This document shows positions 45,001 through 53,110 of a stretch of 64,000 nt of DNA, piece after piece. The notes beneath the pieces were generated by a model. The model made no database searches. It was given only the letters and a program-made list of their open reading frames with translations, and had not been told where the DNA came from. Within the stretch, counting starts at the first letter, position 1, and the number at the start of each line of letters is the position of its first letter. A program made the translations under genes and the position numbers. The DNA comes from CAYRNY01 sp964425755 (GTDB lineage Bacteria; Chloroflexota; Anaerolineae; Aggregatilineales; Aggregatilineaceae), in the NCBI GenBank assembly GCA_964425755.1, contig CAYRNY010000016.1:1-64000 (forward strand). The letters run 5' to 3'.

Positions 45001-45037
45001 CGGGGCAATCGTGCAGATTGCCCCGTTTTTGGTTTTT
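45001..45037 (+). terminator. Intrinsic terminator of trxB
   Basis: GGGGCAATC pairs with GATTGCCCC around a 5-base loop, followed by GTTTTTGGTTTTTT. It separates trxB from the GH13 gene. Confidence 0.88.
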
Positions 45038-45124
45038 TGGTACATGTCCAGGCGTGGCAATTTGGGCGTTTTACGGTTATTGTTCTCCCTGCCAACACAA
45101 CCTATACGTTTTTCAGGAGGGGCT

Positions 45125-46615
45125 ATGCCGCGAAAAAGCTGGCGGGGAAACCCACTCATCTATGAGATCAACACCTGGACCTGGCTGCACGCGCTGTCAA
45201 AAAAGTATGATCGCCCGATCACATTGGACACTGTGCCTGAAGGCGAGTTGGACGCGCTCGCCGCGTGGAAATTTGACGCGGTGTGGCTGATGGGTGTGTG
45301 GGAGCGCAGCCCCGCCGGGCGGCGCATTGCGCAGGAGCACCCCGATCTGCAGGCCGGTTACCGGCACGCGCTGCCCGACTTCACCCCGGATGACGTGGTC
45401 GGTTCCCCGTATGCGATCCGCAACTACACGGTTGACGCGCATCTCGGCGGGCGCGCGGCGCTGGCCCGGTTCCGCGAGCAACTGGCCGCGCGGGGATTGC
45501 TGCTGGTGCTGGATTTCGTCCCCAACCACGTCGCGATCGACCATCCCTGGCTGGAAAGCGTCCCCGACTGCCTGGTACAGGGCGCGCTGACCGACCTCAA
45601 CGCGCACACCGGTGCCTATTTTCTGGGGCCGAAGGGGCGCGTTTTTGCGCACGGGCGCGATCCGTACTTCCCCGCCTGGACCGACACCGCCCAGCTTCAC
45701 GCCTTCAGCCCGTGTTATCGCGCCAAAGCGATCGCGACGCTGCTCGACATCGCCGGCCAGTGCGACGCGGTGCGCTGCGATATGGCGATGCTCGTCACCA
45801 ACCGCGTGTTCCAGCAGACGTGGCACGATCGCGTGGGCGACCTGCCGCCGACCGAGTTCTGGGAGGACGTGATCCCCACGGTCAAAGCACAGCATCCCGA
45901 TTTCAAGTTCATGGCAGAAGTGTACTGGGATATGGAGTGGGAGCTCCAGCAGCAGGGGTTTGACTACACGTATGACAAGCGGCTGTATGACCGGCTGAAG
46001 AATGACGGTCCCCACAGCATCATGGGCCACCTTTATGCCGATGTCGATTTCCAGGAAGGCATGATCCGCTTCATCGAAAACCACGACGAGGAGCGCGCCG
46101 CCAGTGCGTTAGGGTCGGGGCGCGATCTCGCGGCGGCGGTGCTGATCGCGACGCTGCCCGGCGCGACGCTGCTGCACGAAGGCCAACTCGTGGGGCACCG
46201 CGTCAAGCTGCCGGTGCAGTTGGGCCGCCGCCCCGACGAACCCCAAAACGAGACGGTGGCGCATTTTTACCGCATGTTGCTTTCGGAAGTGGCGCAGCCG
46301 CCATACCATGCAGGGTACTGGCGGCTGCGTGAGTGTATGCCGGCCTGGGATCGCAACGACACGCACCGCAACCTGATCGCCTACACATGGCGCGAGGACG
46401 ATACGCGCCGCCTGATCGTGGTCAACTATTCGCCCACCGCGTCGCAGAGCCGGATCGCGCTGCCGGACTTCGACCTCGCGGGGCAACGCTGGCGGTTGTA
46501 CGACGTGCTGCACCTGTACGAATACGAACGCGAAGGGGATGAGATCGTCGCCGACGGGCTGTTTGTCGATCTGCCGCCCTGGCAGGCGCACATTTTCACG
46601 TTCACGGCGCAGTAA
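45125..46615 (+). CDS. GH13 family glycoside hydrolase (alpha-amylase type)
   Basis: A 496-residue alpha-amylase-family enzyme with no signal peptide, so likely cytoplasmic. The conserved regions are present: LLLVLDFVPNHVAIDHPW (region I), VRCDMAML with nucleophile D219 (region II), FMAEVYWDME with acid/base E265 (region III) and FIENHDEERAA with D321 (region IV). A C-terminal beta domain follows (LIVVNYSPTASQSRIALPD). It should act on alpha-1,4/1,6 glucans; the exact specificity is not clear. The start is supported by AGGAGGGGCT just before the ATG. It converges on the deglycation-type operon. Confidence 0.9.
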   Translation: MPRKSWRGNPLIYEINTWTWLHALSKKYDRPITLDTVPEGELDALAAWKFDAVWLMGVWERSPAGRRIAQEHPDLQAGYRHALPDFTPDDVVGSPYAIRNYTVDAHLGGRAALARFREQLAARGLLLVLDFVPNHVAIDHPWLESVPDCLVQGALTDLNAHTGAYFLGPKGRVFAHGRDPYFPAWTDTAQLHAFSPCYRAKAIATLLDIAGQCDAVRCDMAMLVTNRVFQQTWHDRVGDLPPTEFWEDVIPTVKAQHPDFKFMAEVYWDMEWELQQQGFDYTYDKRLYDRLKNDGPHSIMGHLYADVDFQEGMIRFIENHDEERAASALGSGRDLAAAVLIATLPGATLLHEGQLVGHRVKLPVQLGRRPDEPQNETVAHFYRMLLSEVAQPPYHAGYWRLRECMPAWDRNDTHRNLIAYTWREDDTRRLIVVNYSPTASQSRIALPDFDLAGQRWRLYDVLHLYEYEREGDEIVADGLFVDLPPWQAHIFTFTAQ

Positions 46616-46639
46616 CAGGTCGCGTCGCCCCGCCCCGCG

Positions 46640-47521
46640 TCAGCGCCCGACGTAGCGCGCGGCCAGCGCATCCACGCGCCCGCCGTAGGACTCGCCGAAC
46701 AGGTTGAGGTGCACCAGGATGTAGTAAAGCTGGTACAGCGCACGGCGTTCGTCGTAGCCCGGCGTGGGCCATGTTGCCTGGTACGCCTCGTAGAAACGCG
46801 CGGAGAACCCGCCGAATAACTCGCTCATCGCCAGGTCCATCTCGCGGTGGCCGTAGCACACCGCCGGATCGATCAGCACCGCGTCCCCGTTCGCGTCCAC
46901 CAGGTAATTACCGCCCCACAGGTCGCCGTGAATCAGCGAGGCGGGGATGTCACCGTCCCCCAGGATCGCCGGCAGGCGCTCCATCAGCCGGGTGAGCAAG
47001 TCTTCGCGGTGTTTGGGCAGCCGTCCCCGTTCGCGGGCCAGCTCCATCTGGTACCCGATGCGCTGGTCGCGGTAGAAGGCGGCCCAGCTTGGGGATGGTG
47101 TGTTGGGCTGTGGCAGCCGCCCGATGAAGTTGTCGCAGTCCAGCCCGTGCTGCTCGGCGGTGGCGCGATGCAGTTCGGCCAGCCCCGCCCCAAACGCCGC
47201 CATCGTCGTATCGCCACGCTTGCGCCCGGTTTCGATGTACTCCAGCACCAGGAAGGCGGGCGCGCCGTCTTCCGCGTCGCCTTGCGCGATCACGTCTGGC
47301 ACGCGCAGCGCCCCCGGTTCCGCCAGCAGACGCAGGCCGTGCGCCTCGGTCGGGAACATCTGCGGCGGGGCGCTGGTGTTCCACTTGACGAAATAGCGTG
47401 CATCGCCCGCGCTGAACACGGCGGCCTGGTTGATGTCGCCGCCGAACACCGCCCGCGTATCCGTGACCGGCGCGCCGAGGGTGGTTTCGAGCCTGGCCGT
47501 TAATGCTGCGGGAATTGCCAT
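46640..47521 (-). CDS. Fructosamine kinase family protein
   Basis: A 293-residue kinase-like protein of the FN3K/ribulosamine-3-kinase family. The nucleotide and catalytic parts are visible: GDINQAAVF at the N-terminus, YFVKWN with the ATP-binding lysine, ASLIHGDLWGGNYLVD with the catalytic aspartate, and VLIDPAVCYGHREMDLAMSE with the DP metal motif. These enzymes phosphorylate sugar adducts on proteins so that they fall off spontaneously. The upstream neighbour, three bases away, is an LMW tyrosine-phosphatase-type gene; the two are surely cotranscribed. Start ATG at 47521 is coupled to the upstream stop. Confidence 0.9.
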   Translation of the reverse strand: MAIPAALTARLETTLGAPVTDTRAVFGGDINQAAVFSAGDARYFVKWNTSAPPQMFPTEAHGLRLLAEPGALRVPDVIAQGDAEDGAPAFLVLEYIETGRKRGDTTMAAFGAGLAELHRATAEQHGLDCDNFIGRLPQPNTPSPSWAAFYRDQRIGYQMELARERGRLPKHREDLLTRLMERLPAILGDGDIPASLIHGDLWGGNYLVDANGDAVLIDPAVCYGHREMDLAMSELFGGFSARFYEAYQATWPTPGYDERRALYQLYYILVHLNLFGESYGGRVDALAARYVGR

Positions 47522-47524
47522 CGT

Positions 47525-47995
47525 TTACAGGTTGTGCTCCTTGCGGATGTGATCCAGCAGCGCGCGCGCGCCGCGCTCGACCAGCGTGTAGACGTGATCG
47601 AAGCGCCCGCTGTAGTACGGATCGGGGACCTCTTTGTCGGGCACGTCGTCCGCCACGTCGAGGAACCGCATCACGGTAGCGTCGCTGTCGTCGGGCAGCA
47701 TCCGGCGCAGGGTCGCCAGGTTCGAGTCGTCCATCGCCAGGATGTAGTCAAATTTCGCGAAGTCTTCCGGCGTGATCTGGCGTGCGTAACCGTTGTAGCT
47801 GATGCCGTGCTTGCGCAGCACCTCGCGCGTGCCCCGGTGCGCCCGTTCCCCGACGTGCCAGCTTCCCGTGCCCGCCGAGTCAACCTCGATCACGTCGCCC
47901 AGCCCGGCGTCATCCACGAGTTTTTGGAACACGCCTTCGGCCATCGGCGAGCGGCAGATGTTGCCCAAACATACGAATAACACGCGTACCGTCAT
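47525..47995 (-). CDS. Low-molecular-weight protein tyrosine phosphatase family
   Basis: A 156-residue LMW-PTP. The P-loop is FVCLGNICRSPMAE (C9, R15), with the adjacent DSAGTGSWHVG and the acid in the VPDPYYSG segment (catalytic Asp). The size and motifs are complete, so it should be an active phosphatase. It is three bases upstream of the fructosamine-kinase gene. In studied bacteria such pairs are linked to repair of sugar-modified proteins rather than tyrosine signalling; here that is inference from position. No strong ribosome-binding site is obvious beyond AGGAGG at 48003-48008 upstream of the ATG. Confidence 0.92.
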   Translation of the reverse strand: MTVRVLFVCLGNICRSPMAEGVFQKLVDDAGLGDVIEVDSAGTGSWHVGERAHRGTREVLRKHGISYNGYARQITPEDFAKFDYILAMDDSNLATLRRMLPDDSDATVMRFLDVADDVPDKEVPDPYYSGRFDHVYTLVERGARALLDHIRKEHNL

Positions 47996-48050
47996 AGGTA
48001 AGTCCTCCTGTGTGTTAGCACCGAGCGGCGCGCGCCGGTCGGTGGTTCGC

Positions 48051-48557
48051 TCAGTAGATAAACGGGATCAGCTTGTGCACGCGCTGCTGGTAGGCCCGGT
48101 AAGCGGAGAATTTGCGTGCCAGCATACGCTCTTCACGCCGCGACTTGACATCGAAGAACGCGAAGAGCAGCGCCGCGTAGAGCAGCGTGATCACGCTGGC
48201 GGTCAGCAGCGCCCACCCCACCGCGCCGACGATCAGCCCGCTGTAGATCGGGTGCCGCACGATGCTATACGCGCCCGACTGCACCAGCGTAGCGTCCTCT
48301 TTGGGGTGCGGAAAGACCGACAGGTTCGCGCCCAGCCCGAACAGCCCCGCCAGCGCCAACAGCAGCCCCGCCGCGCCCAGCACCAGCCCCAGCGCAGCGA
48401 CTGCCAGCCGCACGCCCTGCATCATATCCGGGCGCAGCGCGTCGAAGCTCAGCGGGCCGAACGCGACCAGCGCAAACAACACGGTCTGGATCACGACGTA
48501 CCACTCGCCGCGCGTGTTTTTCCACCAGGGTGGACGGGTTGAGTTTGCGGGCATCAT
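48051..48557 (-). CDS. Isoprenylcysteine methyltransferase-type membrane protein
   Basis: A 168-residue membrane protein with four to five helices. The C-terminal motif GAYSIVRHPIYSGLIVGAVG is the RHPxY signature of the ICMT/PEMT-like phospholipid or isoprenylcysteine methyltransferase fold, with further helices LLYAALLFAFFDVKSRREER. Members methylate carboxyl or amine groups on lipid-like substrates; specificity is unknown. GGAGAGCGC precedes two ATGs; the second (48554) is equally likely. It lies 55 bases upstream of the phosphatase gene on the same strand, possibly in the same transcript. Confidence 0.82.
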   Translation of the reverse strand: MMPANSTRPPWWKNTRGEWYVVIQTVLFALVAFGPLSFDALRPDMMQGVRLAVAALGLVLGAAGLLLALAGLFGLGANLSVFPHPKEDATLVQSGAYSIVRHPIYSGLIVGAVGWALLTASVITLLYAALLFAFFDVKSRREERMLARKFSAYRAYQQRVHKLIPFIY

Positions 48558-48750
48558 GCGCTCTCCGGTGCGGCACAGGCTCCATTAGCGATCTTAGCAC
48601 AGCCGGGGTTGCGTGCGGACATCGCGGCACAAACCAGGCGGCAACGAAGCCTTATCATAACCAATACAAGTGCAGCGCGGCAACGTCCCTGTCCGCCGGT
48701 CCCCCTGTGCTATACTCGGGGCAACACATGTGTTTAAAGGAGTGTCCCGC

Positions 48751-49329
48751 GTGAGTGAAGCCCCATCCTACAAAGTGGTGTTGATCGGCGATGGCAACGT
48801 CGGCAAGACCAGCCTGGTACGCCGCTTCTGCGAAGACAAGTTCGACGAATCGCGTATCTTGACGATCGGCGTGGACTTTTACCTCAAGCCGGTCAGGTTG
48901 GGCGGGCGCGAGGTGCGCCTGTCGATCTGGGATGTCGCGGGGCAAGGCCGGTTCAGCGCGTTCCGCGACCAGTTCTACGCCGGGACGCTGGCGGCGGCAC
49001 TGGTGTACGATGTGACTTCGCCCGCGACGTTCTTCAACCTCGCACGCTGGCGCGAGGAAGTGCTCACCGCCGTGCCGGGCGTCCCGCTGGTGGTCATCGG
49101 CAACAAGGCCGATCTCGGCGCGGTCGTGCCCCCGGCTGAGGCGCGGGGATGGGCCAAGCACGCGGGCGAGATGCCGCTGCTGCAGACCAGCGCCCTGACG
49201 GGGCAGAACGTCGACGAGCTGTTTCAGGGACTGGCATACCTGGCGTACCGGCAGAAACTCAAGGAGCGGGAACGCCGGCGAGCGCAGCCGTCCGGCACGG
49301 GGACAGACGAGCCGGCGGCACAGAATTGA
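48751..49329 (+). CDS. Rab/Ras-like small GTPase
   Basis: A 192-residue small GTPase of the Rab/Ras type. G1 is IGDGNVGKTS (residues 12-21), G2 has T38 in LTIGVDFY, G3 is WDVAGQGRFS with the catalytic Gln at 65, G4 is IGNKAD (NKAD 118-121) and G5 is LQTSAL. The WDVAGQ sequence, like Ras/Rab WDTAGQ, marks it as Rab-like rather than a translational GTPase. There is no C-terminal cysteine for prenylation. Some bacteria, including Chloroflexota, are known to carry such GTPases; roles include polarity and motility. The start is GTG at 48751 with AAAGGAG eight bases upstream. No partner gene (GAP/GEF) is obvious beside it. Confidence 0.9.
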   Translation: MSEAPSYKVVLIGDGNVGKTSLVRRFCEDKFDESRILTIGVDFYLKPVRLGGREVRLSIWDVAGQGRFSAFRDQFYAGTLAAALVYDVTSPATFFNLARWREEVLTAVPGVPLVVIGNKADLGAVVPPAEARGWAKHAGEMPLLQTSALTGQNVDELFQGLAYLAYRQKLKERERRRAQPSGTGTDEPAAQN

Positions 49330-49394
49330 GAACCGCACGGGGCGGCGCGAGGCCACCCCATGGTCTTGAACAGGCGCGCCGCGCGCGTCCCCGG

Positions 49395-50351
49395 CTAATA
49401 CACGTACTCTTCTTCCAACGCCTCACGCAGCCGCAGGTAGCTTTCAAAGCGCTCGCGCGAGATATCGCCGCGTTTGAGCGCGGCCTGCACCGCGCAACCG
49501 GGTTCGTGCGTGTGCGTGCAGTCGGGGAACCGGCACTCCGGCACGTAATGCGCGATCTCGATGAAGTACGCGTCCAGCTCAAGCGGTTCCACGTCCCAGG
49601 GCGAGATCGCGCGGATGCCGGGTGTGTCCGCGACGTAGCCGCCATCTTGCAGCGGGATCAGCTCGCTGTAGCGGGTGGTGTGGCGGCCTTTGGTGGTCGC
49701 GCTGCTGACCGCGCTCACGCGCAGCCCCAGCCCCGGCTCGATCGCGTTGAGCAGGCTCGTTTTGCCCGCGCCAGAAGGCCCCGTGAAGACCGAGATTTTG
49801 CCCACCAGCGCCTCGCGTAATGCCGCGATGCCCTCGCCGGTTTCCGCGCTGACGTACAGCACGGGGTAGCCGATCTGCTGGTAGATGTCGAAGATCGCCT
49901 GCGCATCCGCGATGCCGTTTTCCAGCAGGTCGATCTTGTTCACGCAGACGCGGATCTCCGGTATCCGGGCCTTTTCCGCCGCGACCAGGAAGCGGTCCAG
50001 CATGCGCGGGTTGGGCTTGGGCTGTGTGGCTGCGAAGACGAAGACCGCCTGGTCCGGGTTGGCGATGATCACCTGTTCGCGTTCGGCAGACGTGCCGACC
50101 GCCGAGCGCGGCGCGACGCGCGACAGGACGCGTTCGCGCGCCTCGACCGCGACGATCACGCCGCCGACGGTGTCCGCTTCGATCGGCAGTTGTTCGATCA
50201 CCACGCGGTCGCCAATCGCGACCAGGTCCGATTCGTTGTACTTTTCCTTGAGCTTGCCCCGTAGCTGGCAGACGATGGGGCCTTTGGGGGTTTCGACCGT
50301 GAAGAAGCCGCTTTGCGTGCGAATGACTAACCCTTTGAGTTGTTCAGGCAA
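49395..50351 (-). CDS. rsgA: Ribosome small subunit-dependent GTPase A (RsgA)
   Basis: A 318-residue circularly permuted GTPase. An N-terminal OB domain (EQLKGLVIRTQSGFFTVE) is followed by the motif order G4-G1-G3 typical of RsgA: VCVNKIDLL (138-141), FTGPSGAGKTSL (191-198) and VADTPGIRA (242-245), then a zinc-knuckle CRFPDCTHTHEPGC (C273, C278, C286 plus His). It checks the maturing 30S subunit. The start MPEQLKGL is plausible although its ribosome-binding site is weak. A candidate 19-codon leader ORF and an inverted repeat lie in the ~320-base region upstream, next to the heliorhodopsin gene. Confidence 0.94.
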   Translation of the reverse strand: MPEQLKGLVIRTQSGFFTVETPKGPIVCQLRGKLKEKYNESDLVAIGDRVVIEQLPIEADTVGGVIVAVEARERVLSRVAPRSAVGTSAEREQVIIANPDQAVFVFAATQPKPNPRMLDRFLVAAEKARIPEIRVCVNKIDLLENGIADAQAIFDIYQQIGYPVLYVSAETGEGIAALREALVGKISVFTGPSGAGKTSLLNAIEPGLGLRVSAVSSATTKGRHTTRYSELIPLQDGGYVADTPGIRAISPWDVEPLELDAYFIEIAHYVPECRFPDCTHTHEPGCAVQAALKRGDISRERFESYLRLREALEEEYVY

Positions 50352-50671
50352 TGTCCATTCCTCTCGCTGTATAGTTCCCTGCTGATGTGCGCTGTACGGT
50401 AGCCGGTAAAGCGTTGGTTACGACAGGTACGCCTCAGCGCAGGGCCGCTATACAGGTTGACGAATCGACTCAATCAACACGCTCCTGGCTGAGGGTAGGG
50501 GAGCCGCACATAACCCGATCGGCTTGCATGGTGCGTCCTCCTTCCGAATACAAACATGCTAATAGCGCCCCGGTGAGGGGGCGTCTGTTCTCAGTATAGT
50601 ATGGTGTTTCGCGCCGAGTCAACCGGTTACGCGGCTCGCCTACCGGACTCCGCGCGGGCGAGCGTCGCCGT
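50352..50671. other. Region between heliorhodopsin and rsgA
   Basis: About 320 bases between two minus-strand genes. It contains a candidate short peptide ORF with a strong ribosome-binding site (50470-50529) and an inverted repeat CGCCCC/GGGGCG at 50566-50583 that may terminate the heliorhodopsin transcript. Nothing else is recognised. Confidence 0.5.
50470..50529 (-). CDS. Candidate 19-residue leader peptide/small protein
   Basis: A tiny ORF, ATG to TGA, encoding MQADRVMCGSPTLSQERVD. Its initiation region is unusually good: GGAAGGAGGACGCACC directly before the ATG. It lies ~120 bases before rsgA and ~140 after the heliorhodopsin stop. It could be a translated leader, a small protein, or chance. 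There is no hydrophobic segment. Confidence 0.35.
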   Translation of the reverse strand: MQADRVMCGSPTLSQERVD

Positions 50672-51454
50672 TTACGACGGTTGCAGCGTGCCGAAGAAGA
50701 CCTGCCACGCCAGCAGCGATTTCGCGACCAGGCTCAGCACGATGTAGACCTTTTCCCCGAACAGGTAATCGCGCCAGCGACCGACCTGCTTGTACTGCAG
50801 CACCATGTTCACCGCGAAGATGTTGAAGAACACGAACAGCGACACATAGATCGCGTAGACGAAGTTGGGCACGTTCTCGCCGCTGCTCACCGAGCCGACG
50901 AAATACACGCCGATCGCGATCCAGGGCACGATCCCGGCGAGCGAGCCGAAGGTGAACGGCAGCCAGTTGGTCTTTTCGGTGTACTGGTTGAGCAGCTCCA
51001 TCAGCCAGCCGAACAGGATCATGGCCGCATTCAGCGCGAAGATCAGGATCAAGCCCGCGACATCGTACAGCCCGAACAACGTCGCGATCGCCACGATCAT
51101 CACCGACGAACTGAACGAATACTCGATCCAGCGCGCGTAGTTCGCGCCGCGTTTCAGGTTGCGCACGTACCACCCGAAAATGCCCGGCGTGATGATCAGG
51201 ATATGTGCCAGCGCCGACATGAACAGAAACGACGCGATAACCGGTCCCAGCGGCAGCTCGAACCACGTGTCCGGGTTGGTGACCAGTCCCTCACCTTCTT
51301 CGAATTTCAAAAAATACGTCTTGACCGGCACGGTGAAATCGTTGCTCAATACGAGCATCGCGATCCCCTGCACCAGGTGAACGATGCCCATCACGCCGTT
51401 GAACAGGCGTAAATTGCGAAACGTGGTGTCACCGGCTGTTGGTGATGTGCTCAT
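50672..51454 (-). CDS. Heliorhodopsin
   Basis: A 260-residue seven-helix membrane protein that I recognise as heliorhodopsin. The retinal-binding lysine is K245 in LSLVAKSLLAWQVFFGTL, the counterion region is YARWIEYSFSSSVMI (E111), and further family segments are NLRLFNGVMGIVHLVQG, NAAMILFGWLMELLNQ, GIVPWIAIGVYFV and FFNIFAVNMVLQYKQVGRW. Heliorhodopsins have inverted topology (N-terminus inside), a long photocycle and no proven ion pumping; sensory or enzyme-regulating roles have been proposed. AAGGGGG stands eight bases before the ATG and a TATAAT-type -10 lies ~50 bases upstream (51501-51506). The retinal-synthesis genes are not in the window. Confidence 0.92.
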   Translation of the reverse strand: MSTSPTAGDTTFRNLRLFNGVMGIVHLVQGIAMLVLSNDFTVPVKTYFLKFEEGEGLVTNPDTWFELPLGPVIASFLFMSALAHILIITPGIFGWYVRNLKRGANYARWIEYSFSSSVMIVAIATLFGLYDVAGLILIFALNAAMILFGWLMELLNQYTEKTNWLPFTFGSLAGIVPWIAIGVYFVGSVSSGENVPNFVYAIYVSLFVFFNIFAVNMVLQYKQVGRWRDYLFGEKVYIVLSLVAKSLLAWQVFFGTLQPS

Positions 51455-51608
51455 GACGCGCGCCCCCTTCTATGGTTGTGTGTTTGCCCCACTTACATCA
51501 ATTATAGGGCATTTGCAGTGCCGGCGCATAAAGGGCCGGTATCTGTCATCGCGGCGGGGACGCTGCGGGATCGAGAGAATTTGCGCTGCGGCGGTGCAGC
51601 AAAACGAA

Positions 51609-51635
51609 CGGTCGCCGTCACATGACCGGCGACCG
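51609..51635 (-). terminator. Intrinsic terminator of ornithine aminotransferase
   Basis: CGGTCGCC and GGCGACCG form an 8-bp stem, followed on the minus strand by TTCGTTTTGC. It begins ~30 bases past the aminotransferase stop. Confidence 0.7.
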
Positions 51636-51665
51636 CCTGTATGTAGCGTCGGATGTTGTGGCTGC

Positions 51666-52889
51666 TCAGTCCATCAGCAGCACGGGGCGGATGCGCGCCA
51701 TCGCCCAGTCGATATCGGGCTTGGTGATCACCAGCGGCGGGGCGAAGCGGATGATGTTGTGGTGTGTCTCTTTCGCCAGGATGCCTTTGTGCTGTAATGC
51801 TTCGCAGAAGCGGCGCGCGCCCCCGGCGGATGCGTGCAGTTCGACGCCGATCAACAAGCCTTTGCCGCGCACGTCTTTGATGTGCGGGCTGTTGATCTCG
51901 GAGAGGTGATCCAGGAAATACTCGCCCATTGCGGCGGCGTTCTCGATCATGCCCTCGTCGATCAGCACGCGCAGCGCCTCCCGCGCGACCGCCGCGCCCA
52001 GCGGGTTCCCGCCGAACGTGCTGCCGTGATCGCCGGGCTGGAACACGCCCAGCACCTCGCGCTTTGATAACACCGCCGACACCGGGTAAAACCCGCCCGA
52101 CAGCGCCTTGCCGATCGTGACCATGTCCGGCACGACGTCTTCGTGGTCGCAGGCGAACAGCTTGCCGGTGCGCCCTAGCCCGGTCTGGATCTCGTCGGCG
52201 ATCATCAGCACGTTGTGGGCGTCGCAGATCTCGCGCACGCGTTTGAGGTAGCCGTCCGGCGGGACGACGACGCCGCCCTCACCCTGGATCGGTTCGAAGA
52301 TGAAGCCGACCGTGTTGGGCGTGATCGCGGCTTCCAGCGCGTCCGCATCACCGTAGGGGACCAGCTTAAAGCCGGGCGTGTGCGGGCCGAACTGGTCGCG
52401 GTACTGCGGCTCCGAACTGAAGCTGACGATCGTGATCGTGCGCCCGGCGAAGTTGCCTTCGCAGGCGATGATCTCGGCCTGGTCCTGCGGCACGCCCTTG
52501 ACGGTGTAGCCCCACTTGCGCGCGGCCTTCAGTGCGGTCTCGACGGCTTCCGCGCCGGTGTTCATCGGCAGCGCCATCTCGAACCCGGTCAGCTCGCAGA
52601 GTTCGCGGTAGTACGCGCCCAACTGGTCGTTGCGGAACGCACGGCTGGTCAGTGGCAGCCGCGCGGCCTGCTCGACCAGCGCTTCGCGGATGCGCGGGTG
52701 CGCGTGGCCCTGGTTCACGGCGCTGTACGCGCTCAGGCAGTCCATGTAGCGGTTGCCTTCGACATCCCAGACCCAGATGCCCTCGCCTTTGCTCAAGACG
52801 ACATCCAGCGGTTGGTAGTTATGCGCGCCGTAGCGGTCTTCGAGTGCGATCAAATCCTGTGAAGAAAGTGTATGTTGTAAAGTTGTCAT
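51666..52889 (-). CDS. rocD: Ornithine--oxo-acid aminotransferase
   Basis: A 407-residue class III PLP-dependent aminotransferase. The family features are the N-terminal EDRYGAHNYQPLDVVLSKGE, the substrate-pocket YSAVNQGHAHPRI, the PLP lysine in DMVTIGKALSGGFYPVSAVL and the TFGGNPLGAAVA loop. The length and N-terminus match RocD (ornithine to glutamate-5-semialdehyde); acetylornithine aminotransferase is a less likely alternative. The ATG at 52889 has only a close AGAGG; a longer frame upstream gives a less typical start. A terminator follows the gene. It is upstream of the heliorhodopsin gene on the same strand but separated by that terminator. Confidence 0.92.
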   Translation of the reverse strand: MTTLQHTLSSQDLIALEDRYGAHNYQPLDVVLSKGEGIWVWDVEGNRYMDCLSAYSAVNQGHAHPRIREALVEQAARLPLTSRAFRNDQLGAYYRELCELTGFEMALPMNTGAEAVETALKAARKWGYTVKGVPQDQAEIIACEGNFAGRTITIVSFSSEPQYRDQFGPHTPGFKLVPYGDADALEAAITPNTVGFIFEPIQGEGGVVVPPDGYLKRVREICDAHNVLMIADEIQTGLGRTGKLFACDHEDVVPDMVTIGKALSGGFYPVSAVLSKREVLGVFQPGDHGSTFGGNPLGAAVAREALRVLIDEGMIENAAAMGEYFLDHLSEINSPHIKDVRGKGLLIGVELHASAGGARRFCEALQHKGILAKETHHNIIRFAPPLVITKPDIDWAMARIRPVLLMD

Positions 52890-53045
52890 AGCCTCTGTAG
52901 CCAGTTGTAGCCGGTCGTTTACCTCGTCGGGACCAGCCGTACCGACCGCATCTTCATTATATGTGGTCTGCACAAGTCCATCGGCAGACCAATTAGGTCC
53001 ATTTTGCGTGGCGGTACCGGGTCGCCCCCGGATTGCCCACTACAA

Positions 53046-53076
53046 ACGGGCGGTTTCCCGTGCAGGAACCGCCCGT
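53046..53076 (-). terminator. Intrinsic terminator of the PBP gene
   Basis: On the minus strand ACGGGCGGTTCC pairs with GGAAACCGCCCGT (one extra base in the second arm) around a short loop, then TTTGTAG. It lies ~35 bases after the PBP stop codon. Confidence 0.75.
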
Positions 53077-53110
53077 CGCATCTGCGCGCGTTACCCGGTC
53101 GCGGGCCGGC

